Of a DNA stretch of 64,000 nucleotides, positions 34,901-44,124 are shown one piece after another. Positions within the stretch are counted from its first letter, which is position 1, and each line of letters begins with the position of its first letter. The DNA is from Parafrankia irregularis (GTDB taxonomy: Bacteria; Actinomycetota; Actinomycetes; Frankiales; Frankiaceae), in assembly GCF_001536285.1 (NCBI RefSeq), contig NZ_FAOZ01000025.1, forward strand, positions 60,589 through 124,588, in the 5' to 3' direction. The notes beneath the pieces were generated by a model. That model searched no databases. It had not been told where the DNA came from and worked only from the letters and a program-made list of their open reading frames with translations. A program made the position numbers and the translations under genes.

Positions 34901-37900
34901 ATGGCCTGGCTGTGGACGAACGCTCGCCCGGGCACGGAGGGCCGCTCCCGCGCCCGTGTTCGCGGCGATCTGCCGCCGAATGTCCAGCGGTTTGGTCGGG
35001 GCATCCCGACGGGCGGGGATGGGCAGCGTCGCATCAGGGCCGTCGGCGACCGTGGGTTCTTCGTGGCTTCGCCCCTTGTCGGCTCCGTCCTTCTGCTGCT
35101 TCTGGTGGTTGTCCCCGGCTCGCCGGGCCACCTGGACCCGTCTGTCGCGGTGGGGGCCGGGCTCGGGCTGGCGACCGTCGCGGCGATGTCCGTCGCCGCG
35201 GCGACGGACCTGCGTCCGCTGGCCCTGGTCGCCTCCATGGCGACCGTCACAGCGGTCACGGTCGCGTTGGCCACGGCGGAGTCCGCCGAGCTTGCGCTGA
35301 CCCTGCTGTTCTGGTTTCCGTGGGCGGGCAGCCAGGTAGCTCTCGCATGGTCCCGGCTCGACGCCGTCGGGGTGCACGCGGCCGTTGTGGCGGCTGTCGC
35401 GCTCGGCGCGTTCAGTCTGCACGGGTGGTTCACGGAGTTTCCCCTCGCGGGAGCGGGCTGCGCGATGGGCATCTGGGCCGCCGCGGTCCTCACCCACACG
35501 TCCCTCCACCGGGCACGGGACCGTACCCTCACTGACCCCCTGACAGCGCTGGCAAGCCGCGTGGGACTGAAGCAGGCCGGTGATCGGCTTGTCGCCGACA
35601 TCCTCGCGACCGGGCGTCAGGCCGTACTGATGGTCGTCGATCTCGACCACTTCAAGGAGATCAACACCGCGTGGGGTTACGAGACGGGCGACGAGGTGCT
35701 GAGGAGGTTCGCGCGCCGGCTCCGCCTGGTAAGGCCGGCCCCGAGGCTCAGCGCCCGTCTCGGCGGCGACACGTTCGCCCTGCTGGTACCTGGAGCGGCC
35801 GTGGCAGCCGATGGCGGGGAAAGTCCACCGTCGTCGGCGGATCCCCCGCTTGCCGACTTCGGCCGAGCCCTCCTGCGACAGGTCGACGGCTGTCTGCGGA
35901 TCAACGGCTGTCTGCGGATCAACGGAGTCGAGGTCGAGGTGGAGGCGACGGCGGGTCTCGCCGCGGCACCGTCCTGCGGGAACCGGATCACCGACCTCCT
36001 GTCGTGCGCCGACACGGCACTCGCCGACGCCAGACGCCGCGGTGAGCCGGTCAGGGTGTGGACGACCGGGATGGCCGCGGTACAGCCGTGGGAACTCGAA
36101 CTGCAGGCCCAGTTACGCTCGGCGATTGAACGGGACGAGCTGGAGCTTCACTACCAGCCGATGCGGGAAGCGGCGACCGGTCGGACCGTCGGCGTCGAGG
36201 CGCTGATGCGCTGGCGGCACCCCACCCGTGGGCTGCTGCCGCCCGCGTCGTTCCTGCCGATGGCCGAACGATCCTCACTGATCGTCGAGCTGACCTGGTG
36301 GGAGCTGGAAGAGGCGTTGCGCCAGTGCGCCCGCTGGCGGGCGGAAGGCATACAGGTGCCCGTCTCGGCGAACCTTTCTCCCCGCCTGCTGGTCATCGAC
36401 GAGCTCCCGCAGATCGTCGCCGAACGCCTGGCAGCCCACGATCTTCCCCCCGACATCCTCACCCTCGAGATCACCGAGAACGCGCTGGTCTCCCAGCCGG
36501 CCCGGGCTGCCGCGATGCTCGGCGACCTGCGGGTCTCCGGGGTGAAGCTGTCGATGGACGACTTCGGGACCGGCTACAACTCGATGGAGATCCTCAAGGC
36601 CCTGACCCTCGACGAGATCAAGATCGACCGGAGTTTCGTCGCGGACGCCCACGGCAGCCTGCCGGACGTCGCGATCGTGCGGTCCGTCGTCGACCTGGGC
36701 CACCGACTCGGGCTACGCGTCGTCGGCGAGGGCATCGAGGACGAACCCAGCGAACGGATCCTGACCGAGCTCGGATGCGACGTCCTCCAGGGCTACGCGT
36801 TCTCGCCCCCACTTCCGGCGCGGGACCTCACACCCCTGCTCACCGACCCGAAGCGGTGCGGCTCGTCCGCCGCCGCGCTGGCGGCGCCGCCCGCGCCGCG
36901 CGCCGGACTGTCGCGGGATACCCGGCCGCCGGGCGATCGGAGCACCGGGCAGCCGGTCGACGAAGGCATCGGGCACGCCCGGCAGGCCGGCGCTACGAAG
37001 GACGACAACGGCAGGCCCGCATACACCACCATGGCCACCGAGAAAGGCAACGGCCGCTGGGGCGAGGGTGGCCTGATCGCGTCCGTGCCCGCCGACGAAA
37101 ACGACCGCTTGGCCGCCCTGCGCAGTCATCGGCTCCTCGACACCCCTCCGGAGCCCGAGTTCGACCAGGCCGCCGCCCTCGCCGCCGAGCTCACCGCCTG
37201 CGCCGACGCCCATGTGGTGCTCGTGGACGCCGAGCGGGAGTGGATCAAATCCTGGCATGGCCTGAAGACCGCCGAGGTCGCAGGCAGGGTGGGCGTGGCC
37301 TCCCACACGGTCGGGTCGGGTGAGTATCTGGAGGTCGCCGACGCGGCACGGGACATGCGCTTCGCCCCCACGGTCCACGCCGACCCGAACGCCCCGCGGC
37401 GCTTCTTCGCCGGGATGCCGCTGCGGACATCCGAAGGACGCACGCTCGGCGCCCTGTGCGTCTGCGACCGGATGCCCCGCCGGCTCACACCCGGGCAGCG
37501 CCGCTCGCTGCACGATCTCGCGGCCCAGACGATGCTGCTGTGCGACGCCCGCCGGGAACGGCTGATGAACGAGGAGGTCGCAGACGCGCTCCAGCGGCTC
37601 GACCAGCTCTGGTACCCCGACGACCTTCCCGCCGCGGCCGGCCTGACCGCCGATGTCGTCCGCTCCCTCGCCGTCGCGGACGCCGTCGCGGTGATGCTGG
37701 CGACGATGCCGGGTGCGACGGTGTTCGAGGCGGCCGGCACGTCGGTGTCCCCGGGCACCGAGCCGCTGACCCACGTGGGAGCCCGGGCCAATCCCGACGA
37801 CGAGGCCGCGCTCACCGCGTTGGCCCACCTACGGGCCCCGATCTTCATCGCTGACCCCGCCGGCACACCGCTCATCCCGTCCAGTCGGACACGCCAACTG

Positions 37901-38104
37901 GACATCGGTTCCGCGCTGGTGGTGCCGATGCCGGACGAAGGCGGTCTGCTCGGCTTCGTCGCGGTACGGTGGACCCGCCCCCTGACACAGGTAGACCCCA
38001 TCATCCGCCGCTCGGTGACTCTGTTCACCGCCGGAGCCCGTTTCACCCTCCACCGCCTACGGGCAACCGCCCGACGCACAGCCGAACACGGCAAGGACAG
38101 CTGA
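34901..38104 (+). CDS. membrane GGDEF(degenerate)-EAL-GAF signalling protein
   Basis: 1067 aa from ATG 34901 with GGGAGG just upstream (the open frame is longer). Five or so membrane helices (residues 50-205), then GGDEF domain (LTDPLTALASRVGLKQA, VDLDHFKEINTAWG) whose signature is GGDTF, lacking the catalytic Glu, so probably inactive or a GTP sensor. The EAL phosphodiesterase domain (about 400-640) is complete: VGVEALMRWRHP, SANLSPR, LEITENA, MDDFGTGYNS, IKIDRSF and GEGIEDE. After a Pro/Gly-rich linker comes a GAF domain opening DENDRLAALRSHRLLDTPPE, a phrase that normally starts a protein, then a second GAF-like part. Likely hydrolyses c-di-GMP at the membrane. Confidence 0.88.
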   Translation: MAWLWTNARPGTEGRSRARVRGDLPPNVQRFGRGIPTGGDGQRRIRAVGDRGFFVASPLVGSVLLLLLVVVPGSPGHLDPSVAVGAGLGLATVAAMSVAAATDLRPLALVASMATVTAVTVALATAESAELALTLLFWFPWAGSQVALAWSRLDAVGVHAAVVAAVALGAFSLHGWFTEFPLAGAGCAMGIWAAAVLTHTSLHRARDRTLTDPLTALASRVGLKQAGDRLVADILATGRQAVLMVVDLDHFKEINTAWGYETGDEVLRRFARRLRLVRPAPRLSARLGGDTFALLVPGAAVAADGGESPPSSADPPLADFGRALLRQVDGCLRINGCLRINGVEVEVEATAGLAAAPSCGNRITDLLSCADTALADARRRGEPVRVWTTGMAAVQPWELELQAQLRSAIERDELELHYQPMREAATGRTVGVEALMRWRHPTRGLLPPASFLPMAERSSLIVELTWWELEEALRQCARWRAEGIQVPVSANLSPRLLVIDELPQIVAERLAAHDLPPDILTLEITENALVSQPARAAAMLGDLRVSGVKLSMDDFGTGYNSMEILKALTLDEIKIDRSFVADAHGSLPDVAIVRSVVDLGHRLGLRVVGEGIEDEPSERILTELGCDVLQGYAFSPPLPARDLTPLLTDPKRCGSSAAALAAPPAPRAGLSRDTRPPGDRSTGQPVDEGIGHARQAGATKDDNGRPAYTTMATEKGNGRWGEGGLIASVPADENDRLAALRSHRLLDTPPEPEFDQAAALAAELTACADAHVVLVDAEREWIKSWHGLKTAEVAGRVGVASHTVGSGEYLEVADAARDMRFAPTVHADPNAPRRFFAGMPLRTSEGRTLGALCVCDRMPRRLTPGQRRSLHDLAAQTMLLCDARRERLMNEEVADALQRLDQLWYPDDLPAAAGLTADVVRSLAVADAVAVMLATMPGATVFEAAGTSVSPGTEPLTHVGARANPDDEAALTALAHLRAPIFIADPAGTPLIPSSRTRQLDIGSALVVPMPDEGGLLGFVAVRWTRPLTQVDPIIRRSVTLFTAGARFTLHRLRATARRTAEHGKDS
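35888..35923 (+). repeat. 18-bp perfect tandem duplication in frame
   Basis: GGCTGTCTGCGGATCAAC twice, giving GCLRINGCLRIN inside the GGDEF domain. Recent replication slippage; adds six residues to a strand-forming region. Confidence 0.95.
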
Positions 38105-38426
38105 CACCCAAGGATGTTCGGCCTGGCCTCGGCCTCGGCGAGTCGAGCCCCCAACTCTTTGATCTTCCATGACCCGCTCGATCAGGGTGTTGATCCGCTC
38201 GATCGCGCCCGGCGGCTCAACCTCGGCCTGAGACGCCCGGACCAGTCGGCCGTGACCGCGAGATCGCACGATTCCTGCGCCCGATGATCACTATGGGTCA
38301 GCTCGCCGCAGCCACGCTCGTCAGCGAGTTCGGTGATGTAGGTGTCCGTCCTCGGCTTCCCACACGACCGCGCGCCTCCGCCGGGTACTGGTACGAGCTA
38401 CGTCCTGCCGTTCGACGCCACCGCTG
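38105..38426. other. gene-poor stretch
   Basis: Only a weak plus-strand reading MITMGQLAAATLVSEFGDVG near 38286, which recalls the end of IS110-type transposases but is too short to call. Confidence 0.3.
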
Positions 38427-38543
38427 ATGCGTCCGATCGCCGAAGATGACCGACGAGCGGCCCCGTCGACGGGAACAACAGGAAATGCCGCGTCGAAGTC
38501 CACCACGCGGCTTGCCGAGAAGCTGAAGGAGCTCGGCTGGTGA
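38427..38543 (+). CDS. micro-ORF coupled to the next gene
   Basis: 38 aa, MRPIAEDDRRAAPSTGTTGN then KSTTRLAEKLKELGW-stop. Its TGA overlaps the GTG of the following gene (GTGA at 38540-38543). The C-terminal amphipathic helix looks protein-like. No ribosome-binding site is obvious; could be a leader or an antitoxin-like partner (inference). Confidence 0.35.
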   Translation: MRPIAEDDRRAAPSTGTTGNAASKSTTRLAEKLKELGW

Positions 38544-38914
38544 GAGCCATCGTTCGGGTCGCCCGGCACCGCGACATCACGCCGCACGACTCCGACTACA
38601 TCCATACGAAGCCGCGGGTCGGAGACGTCGCCCGCCTGGTCGTGGCCACGGCGCGGGGACAGCCAGACTTCGCGGGAGTTGCCCGCATAGTCCATGTTTC
38701 CCCAGAAGGAAACTTCATCACGGTGGACGGCATGCTGCCTGCCGCGGAGCCCGGCGAGCACAGCATGGACTTCATCGCACCCGCCGCTTTCCGGGACATC
38801 AACCAGTTCCTCGCCGCTACGAGTGGGGAGGTGTTGACTTCGGCTCGCCTCTGCGAGCTGGAGCGGCAGCACATGACCGTCGCTGCTCGGACCCGGCTGC
38901 ACACAGTCCGGTGA
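38540..38914 (+). CDS. hypothetical protein
   Basis: 124 aa from GTG 38540. No family recognised. A beta-rich N-terminus (RVGDVARLVVATARGQPDFA then GVARIVHVSPEGNFITVDGM) and a helical C-terminus. GGAGCTCGG upstream lies within the micro-ORF and could serve as ribosome-binding site. 38915-39288 downstream shows only weak overlapping readings, none convincing. Confidence 0.5.
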   Translation: MRAIVRVARHRDITPHDSDYIHTKPRVGDVARLVVATARGQPDFAGVARIVHVSPEGNFITVDGMLPAAEPGEHSMDFIAPAAFRDINQFLAATSGEVLTSARLCELERQHMTVAARTRLHTVR

Positions 38915-39288
38915 CGGGCCCCGGAGAGCGCCTCAGCGGCGGTAGCCTGCGCCCTGGGCTGCCGACAGGGCCAACAGAAAGCCCGCTCACGCAAAGACCT
39001 GCAGGTCGAGCTCCACAGTCCAGGTCGGCCAGCATGCTCAACCCGCCACCGGGCGCTCTTGCGACCGCGTACCCGTTCTTTCCAGCAACGACGCGTCGCG
39101 GAGGGCATGGTCCGCACACCTGGCGAGCCGGACGCCTTCACCGACGGGAAACCGAATGAGTTCAACCAGTAACCTCCGATATCGCCCGACCCTCAACTCG
39201 GTACGGTCACCGTGCTGGCTCGCGCGGGAGAGACGGAAAGATCGACCGGGGGTGAGGGCGAGCTTCCTCGGGCTCGTACTCGCGACGC

Positions 39289-39666
39289 TCACCGTGCCGG
39301 TCGGTGTTTCGGGCGTGGTCTTCCTGTCTCAGCCCGTGCTTCGACGGGGGCCGGCTGAGGAGCCGGCGCCATGTCCGTGGCCTGTGTCCGTTCGAGGTCG
39401 GCGCGCAGCTGGGCGTTCTCGGTCTCCAGTTCGAGAACCCTGGCGATCCCGGCGAGGTTCAACCCGGCCGCGAGCAGATACCCGATCCGTTGCAGTCGGG
39501 CCAGGTCGTCGCTGCTGTAGCGGCGGGTGCCGCCGCCGGTGCGGGCCGGCTCCAGCAGACCGCGCCGCTCGTACAGGCGCAGGCTCTGCGGGTCCATGCC
39601 GACCAGATCGGCGGCGACCGAGATGCCGTACACCCCCCGGGCCGGGTCGACATCGGACGAGCTCAC
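39289..39666 (-). CDS. MerR-family transcriptional regulator, HspR-like
   Basis: 125 aa. Winged HTH of MerR type: YGISVAADLVGMDPQSLRLY ERRGLLEPARTGGGTRRYSS and DDLARLQRIGYLLAAGLNLA followed by a short coiled coil. The sequence VAADLVGMDPQSLRLYERRG is that of HspR, the heat-shock repressor of actinobacteria. Divergent from an Hsp20 gene 153 bp away, which it most likely controls. GTG/ATG start at 39666. Confidence 0.85.
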   Translation of the reverse strand: MSSSDVDPARGVYGISVAADLVGMDPQSLRLYERRGLLEPARTGGGTRRYSSDDLARLQRIGYLLAAGLNLAGIARVLELETENAQLRADLERTQATDMAPAPQPAPVEARAETGRPRPKHRPAR

Positions 39667-39819
39667 GGGGCGACTCCAGGACTCCGCCCGGTCGGACCGG
39701 CCGGGGACTTGCCTCAGTCTGCCACCGGTGCTATATAAAAATCTAGGCCAGCCACCACAGATAAGTGGATGGTCTAACGCTCTGGTCTACAGGATCGTGA
39801 TCGTGGAGGTGGAGTTCCG
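39667..39819. promoter_or_regulatory. divergent hspR-like / hsp20 promoter region
   Basis: 153 bp with an unusually AT-rich core (GCTATATAAAAATCTAGGCC near 39728) and a CTTGCCTCAG segment at 39712 that only partly resembles half of the HspR HAIR box (CTTGAGT-N7-ACTCAAG). Promoter inferred from gene arrangement. GGAGGTGGAG just before 39820 is the Hsp20 ribosome-binding site. Confidence 0.5.
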
Positions 39820-40251
39820 ATGTTGGTGCGCACCGACCCGTTCCGGGAACTGGATCGGCTCAGCCAGCAGGTGCTCGGCGCCTTGGGCACGGCAGCCCGG
39901 CCGACCGGGATGCCGATCGACGCGTGGCGCGAGGGTGAGGAGTTCGTGGCGGAGTTCGATCTGCCCGGGGTGGACCCGGCCACCGTGGATCTGGACGTCG
40001 AACGCAACGTGCTGACCGTCCGGGCGGAACGGCCGGCCTTGAACGGGGACCGCGAGGTCCTGGTCGCCGAGCGGCCCCGCGGGGTGTTCAGCCGCCAGTT
40101 GATCCTGGGTGACAACCTGGACACGGAGAAGATCACCGCCAGCTACCACGCCGGCGTGCTGACCCTGCGGATTCCCGTCGCGGAGAAGGCCAAGCCGCGG
40201 AAGATCGCGATCGACGTGTCCAGCGACGACCGCCGGGCCATCCACGCGTGA
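39820..40251 (+). CDS. Hsp20/alpha-crystallin small heat-shock protein
   Basis: 143 aa. Alpha-crystallin domain from about 40: [51 protein letters not shown] and the conserved [21 protein letters not shown]-terminus [20 protein letters not shown] is typical. ATP-independent holdase chaperone forming oligomers in the cytosol. Strong ribosome-binding site GGAGGTGGAG. Divergent HspR-like repressor upstream, J-domain protein downstream. Confidence 0.93.
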   Translation: MLVRTDPFRELDRLSQQVLGALGTAARPTGMPIDAWREGEEFVAEFDLPGVDPATVDLDVERNVLTVRAERPALNGDREVLVAERPRGVFSRQLILGDNLDTEKITASYHAGVLTLRIPVAEKAKPRKIAIDVSSDDRRAIHA

Positions 40252-40266
40252 CCCGGGGCGGGACCG

Positions 40267-40611
40267 ATGGCGACCCTGTGCGGGGCGGCGCCGGTCCGGC
40301 CGGCCTGTGCGCAGCTGGCTGATCTGATCTGCTCCGACCCCGACCTGCTGCACGCCGAGTTCGACGCGATCATCTCGGCCGCGTGGGGCAGCGACGTTCC
40401 GCCGGGCAGGCCACAGCGGCCAGCCGCGCCGCGGCCACCGTCGCCGGGGCCAGCGAGGATCCCGCGCCGTCCGCACCCGCAGCCCTGCCGGGCGCAGGGC
40501 TGCCGGCGGCTCCAACGCCGAGCGCGGCAGCGGGCGCCGCCTGGCCGTCCGACCCTCGACACCGACCACACGGCACAGAAGGGAGTCATAGCCACCGCTC
40601 ACGACACCTAG
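40267..40611 (+). CDS. hypothetical protein following hsp20
   Basis: 114 aa, ATG 15 bp after the Hsp20 stop. The first 45 residues (CGAAPVRPACAQLADLICSD PDLLHAEFDAIISAAW) look folded; the rest is Pro/Arg-rich and may be read in the wrong frame after a frameshift near 40410. Function unknown; probably cotranscribed with hsp20. Confidence 0.5.
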   Translation: MATLCGAAPVRPACAQLADLICSDPDLLHAEFDAIISAAWGSDVPPGRPQRPAAPRPPSPGPARIPRRPHPQPCRAQGCRRLQRRARQRAPPGRPTLDTDHTAQKGVIATAHDT

Positions 40612-40707
40612 GAATACCCCTCGGCACATCGATGCGGGCGCGGGCCGGGCCCCGGCCACTGACCGGGGGCCCGGCCCGCCTCCCTCGCAGGTAGAGGACA
40701 CGGGCAC

Positions 40708-41094
40708 ATGGCGACTGACCAGGACCCCTATCGGGTGCTCGGGGTCGAGCCCTCGGCTTCGGCCAGCCGCATCACCCACGCCTACCGCACGCTGATACGC
40801 CGCCATCACCCGGACACCCGCAAGCCAGCGCCACAGGCCGCGCAATCCGGCCCCCACCAGAACCACGACGCCGCTCTCCAACAGGTCATCGCCGCCTACA
40901 CCGTGCTGCGCGACCCCAGCCAGCGAGCCGACTACGACGCCAGCCGCGCCGCACACGCCCGGCGGGACCACGACCGCCTCGCACAGAAGCATTCCCAGCC
41001 AGCCCGGTCCGCCTGGCACACCGGGCCACCAGTCTTCCTCGGCGACGTGACGGACAGCCACCCACCGCCCCGGCTCTGGATCACCGTCCGCTGA
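40708..41094 (+). CDS. J-domain (DnaJ-like) protein
   Basis: 128 aa. N-terminal J domain: DPYRVLGVEPSASASRITHA, YRTLIRRHHPDTRKP with the essential HPD, and VIAAYTVLRDPSQRADYDAS. No Gly/Phe or zinc-finger region, so a short type III co-chaperone that would stimulate an Hsp70. The C-terminus is Pro-rich. AGGTAGAGGAC upstream of ATG. The Hsp20-HspR setting suggests a stress role. Confidence 0.88.
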   Translation: MATDQDPYRVLGVEPSASASRITHAYRTLIRRHHPDTRKPAPQAAQSGPHQNHDAALQQVIAAYTVLRDPSQRADYDASRAAHARRDHDRLAQKHSQPARSAWHTGPPVFLGDVTDSHPPPRLWITVR

Positions 41095-41289
41095 CCCCGC
41101 CCCGACCCGCTGGCGACGAACCCGAGTCCGGCACCCACCGACCAGGCCCCACGCCCGCCGGCCGCCGGCGGCGTGGGCCAACTACGGCGAGAAAGGGCAC
41201 ACCAGCACTGGCCAGGAACTCCTGAACTGCGGGGCCGGCCATACTCATGGAATTCCCACACCCCGGGGGTTGATCAGTTGGCTCGCACC

Positions 41290-41604
41290 ATGGGCGACCC
41301 GCATGTGCATGTCGAGTGGAGCACGCCGAACACCAGCGCCGACGTACGCACGGTGACGGCAGCGGTCTTCGGGCTCGTCGCCGATTCACCGCGCACCGTA
41401 CGGACAGGATGCGGCCAGCACGTCCCGTACGCGGCGACCTCCTCACGCCCCGAACGCGTCACCTGCCTGCCGTGCCGGGAGCACGCCCGAGACCGGCATC
41501 TGCGCTACGCCGCCAGGATCGAACAGTCAGCGCCCCTGGGCGGCGGTGACCGCGCCCAGACCGCCGCCCGCACCCTGCGCGACCTCGCCCACCGATTCAC
41601 CTGA
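41290..41604 (+). CDS. hypothetical protein with CxxC motif
   Basis: 104 aa from ATG 41290 (MGDPHVHVEWSTPNTSADVR); TTG 41278 is an alternative. RVTCLPCREHARDRHLRYA has one CxxC; another Cys is in TVRTGCGQHVPYA, so a small zinc site is possible. Not recognised. Good third-position GC. Confidence 0.5.
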   Translation: MGDPHVHVEWSTPNTSADVRTVTAAVFGLVADSPRTVRTGCGQHVPYAATSSRPERVTCLPCREHARDRHLRYAARIEQSAPLGGGDRAQTAARTLRDLAHRFT

Positions 41605-41744
41605 TCCTGATCCAGCGACGCCTCGACCTGAAACGCGTTCCCTCTGGTCCGCCGCGCCGCTCCGTGGTCGGCTCCTCCAGGGACACCACAGCAGTGTCCG
41701 CCGCGTCGGTGATGATCGTCATCAGGTGTCACTCCTTGATCGGG

Positions 41745-42160
41745 GTTACACCGTTGCCCTCACGGAGTCCGCCACCGCGGAGACGGAGCCGAGTTCGCTG
41801 CCGGCGCGGCGCTGTGCGGCGGCAGGAGCGGCACCACCGCCAGTGACACTGCGGCGAGGACGATCTCGGGCACCGAGCGACCCGCATCGTCCCCACCGGT
41901 CCAAGGCCCGCGCGGCGACGAACGGCACCGCGATGATCCGCAGCGTGAGGTGTTCCGGAGCTTCCCGAACGGTGTGATCGACAGCGGAGAACCGCCAGAC
42001 GGCCGCCGCTGCGGAGATGAGGCGGTGGATGACGCTGCCGCGCCGAGCGTCAGCGCGACGACGGCCTCGACGACGTTGTGGGCGATGGTGACAGGAGCCG
42101 GATCCGCCGGGCGAGCGGGTCACGGCAGCCCGGCGACGGCCCCAACGTAGGTCGCTGGTA
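41745..42160 (-). pseudogene. cation transporter (CDF-like), frameshifted remnant
   Basis: Alternating minus-strand frames give RRIRLL...TIAHNVVEAVVALTLGA, VIHRLISAAAAVWRFSAVDH, HLTLRIIAVPFVAARALDRW, PEIVLAAVSLAVVPLLP and AQRRAGSELGSVSAVADSV. In this order they follow actinobacterial cation efflux proteins (about 210 aa) through their first four membrane helices. At least three frameshifts; the C-terminal half is gone. The readings on the opposite strand are shadows. Confidence 0.6.
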
Positions 42161-42378
42161 CGGATGCTGTGTCCGGTGGCCTACCGGTCGTAGGGCTGCG
42201 GGAGCGGGTGGTCAGGGAGCTGGGAGAGTGCGGCGATCGGCGTCTCCGATGAGAGCGGCGCGAGGTTGGTGGGCAGTGCCGTGGGCATGCCGATGAGGTC
42301 GTCGGGGTCGTGGTCCTGCGGGTACGGTGAGCGAGACAGCCATCCGATTGATGGTTGCGTGGGTGCACCTAGTGTCGC

Positions 42379-43626
42379 GTGGTCGGCAATTGGGTATACG
42401 TGGCCCTTTATCGAGGATGGTGCGGAATGTGCACCGCGACATATCGGATGCTCAGCTCGCTGTTGGAACTGGGCCGGCTGGCCGTGCTGGAGCAGCTTCC
42501 GGCTCTGGTCAGGGAGCAGGCCGAGGTGGCGGGTCTGGCGGATACGCGGATCTATCTGGTGGATCTGCAGGGACAGGTGCTGCGGGAACTGACGGGGCAC
42601 GGACTCGACGCAGGCGCGGGCGGCGAGACGATCCCGGTGGAAGGGACACTGCCGGGCCGGGTGTTCCAGGGCATAGGCACCCTGCCCAGCCACGCGTCCG
42701 CCTCCGACGCACGATGGGTCTACTGGACGCCGCTCATAGACGGAACGGAACGACTCGGTGTTCTCAAAGCCCGCGTGGTCGACGGTGACGACGAGGCTCT
42801 CGCGGGTCTGGGCGACCTCGCCGCGCTGATCGGACTACTGCTCGTCAGCAAGCGGGAGTTCAGTGACTCCTTCGCCCGGTTGGTGCGTACCCGTCCGATG
42901 ACAATCGCCGCCGAGCTGCAGTGGCATCTGACGCCGCCGACATCGTTCGCCAACCAGGATGTGGTGGTGGGAGCGGGAATGGAACCGGCTTATGAGATCG
43001 GTGGGGACGCGTTCGACTACGCGATGGCCGCCGGCGTCCTGCACCTGGCGGTGTTCGACGCGATGGGTCACGACGCCTCCGCCGGACTCGCTGCGAACCT
43101 CGCGGTAGCGACCTGCCGTAACCAGCGCCGCCAGGGCAGGGAGCTGGTAGAGGTCGGTCAGGCGATCGAGCGGATGCTGATCGACCAGTTCGACCCCGGA
43201 CGGTATGTGACCGCGGTCCTGGCTGACCTCGACACCCGCAGCGGACTACTGAGCTGGGTGAACCATGGCCACCACCCGCCGGTCATCATCCGTGGGGGGA
43301 GGTGGGTCGGCATCTTGTCCTGCCCGCCCGCGCATCCGCTGGGTACTGACCTCGGCCTGACCACCACCCTGTGCCAGGAACAACTCGAACCCGGCGACCG
43401 GCTACTGCTCTACACCGACGGTGTCATCGAAGCCCGAGACCCCACCGGCCGCGAGTTCGGCCTGACCCGGTTCGTGGACTTCGTCGTGCGTCACCACGCC
43501 GACGGTTTGGCTGTTCCCGAAACCCTGCGACGTCTCATGCGCGCCCTGCTCGACTACCACCACGGCCGCCTCCGGGACGACGCCACCGTACTGTTCGCCG
43601 AGTGGGCCGGCGTCGGCGCGGCCTGA
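42379..43626 (+). CDS. GAF-SpoIIE PP2C-type phosphatase
   Basis: Up to 415 aa from 42379; ATG 42427 (MCTATYRMLSSLLELGRLAV) is also plausible. N-terminal GAF-like sensory part (residues 20-170) and a SpoIIE/RsbU phosphatase domain: QWHLTPPTSFANQDVVVGAG, YEIGGDAFDYAMA with the first metal-binding Asp, LAVFDAMGHDASAGLAANLA with the second, WVNHGHHPPVIIRGG, LLLYTDGVIEAR and RDDATVLF. The family dephosphorylates anti-anti-sigma factors. No such partner lies beside it; the HATPase_c protein at 24 kb belongs to the opposing kinase class. Cytosolic. Confidence 0.9.
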   Translation: MVGNWVYVALYRGWCGMCTATYRMLSSLLELGRLAVLEQLPALVREQAEVAGLADTRIYLVDLQGQVLRELTGHGLDAGAGGETIPVEGTLPGRVFQGIGTLPSHASASDARWVYWTPLIDGTERLGVLKARVVDGDDEALAGLGDLAALIGLLLVSKREFSDSFARLVRTRPMTIAAELQWHLTPPTSFANQDVVVGAGMEPAYEIGGDAFDYAMAAGVLHLAVFDAMGHDASAGLAANLAVATCRNQRRQGRELVEVGQAIERMLIDQFDPGRYVTAVLADLDTRSGLLSWVNHGHHPPVIIRGGRWVGILSCPPAHPLGTDLGLTTTLCQEQLEPGDRLLLYTDGVIEARDPTGREFGLTRFVDFVVRHHADGLAVPETLRRLMRALLDYHHGRLRDDATVLFAEWAGVGAA

Positions 43627-43629
43627 TGA

Positions 43630-43910
43630 GGACGAGCAGGCACGCCCGGTCCTTGTCCGGACGGATGGTGACGTGGATGCCGTCCGCCCAGATGGGTGCA
43701 TAGTCCACGCCGGCCGGGTCGATGGGTGAACGTCTGGTAGGCAACTGCCAGCTGTTTGTCAGCCGGGTCACCGTGGAGGCGGCCACTGCGGCACTCGGAC
43801 CGGGGCACTGCCCTCACACGGGACGAAATCGCCCGTGCAGACCGTGCAGGTAGGCAGCGACAACACCGCCTCGGCGATTCTCGCGGAGCGGCGGCACCAT
43901 CGCAGGTAGA
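43630..43910 (-). pseudogene. IS256-family transposase fragment
   Basis: Minus-strand frames read AVLSLPTCTVCTGDFVP, then TVTRLTNSWQLPTRRS and GVDYAPIWADGIHVTIRPDK DRACLLVLI, the region around the first catalytic Asp of Mutator-type transposases. It starts at the end of the SpoIIE gene and breaks off on both sides. Confidence 0.7.
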
Positions 43911-44124
43911 TGGCCGAGGAGCCCCTCGCGGTCACCGGGGGTCGGGCCGCCCCCTGCCGTCGTGGACCCGCGGCGTGGCGGCCACGACCACGCCGGCGGT
44001 CATCACATGCCGCCCGCTGGGGGCGGCGGACCACCAGCCGGCATGTCCGTTCCGCCCAGTTCTTCCAAGGGTCGCCGCGCACGACCGCCACCGATTTCAA
44101 CTGACCGGGTCACCCGCCGCAGTT

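Noticed and set aside
39712..39740. HspR HAIR operator
   Set aside because: Only one half resembles CTTGAGT and the second half is missing, so I call only a promoter region.
38911..39746. Two further overlapping plus-strand frames linked by GTGA/ATGA
   Set aside because: Pro/Arg/Gly-rich with no folded segments; the second runs antisense through the HspR-like gene.
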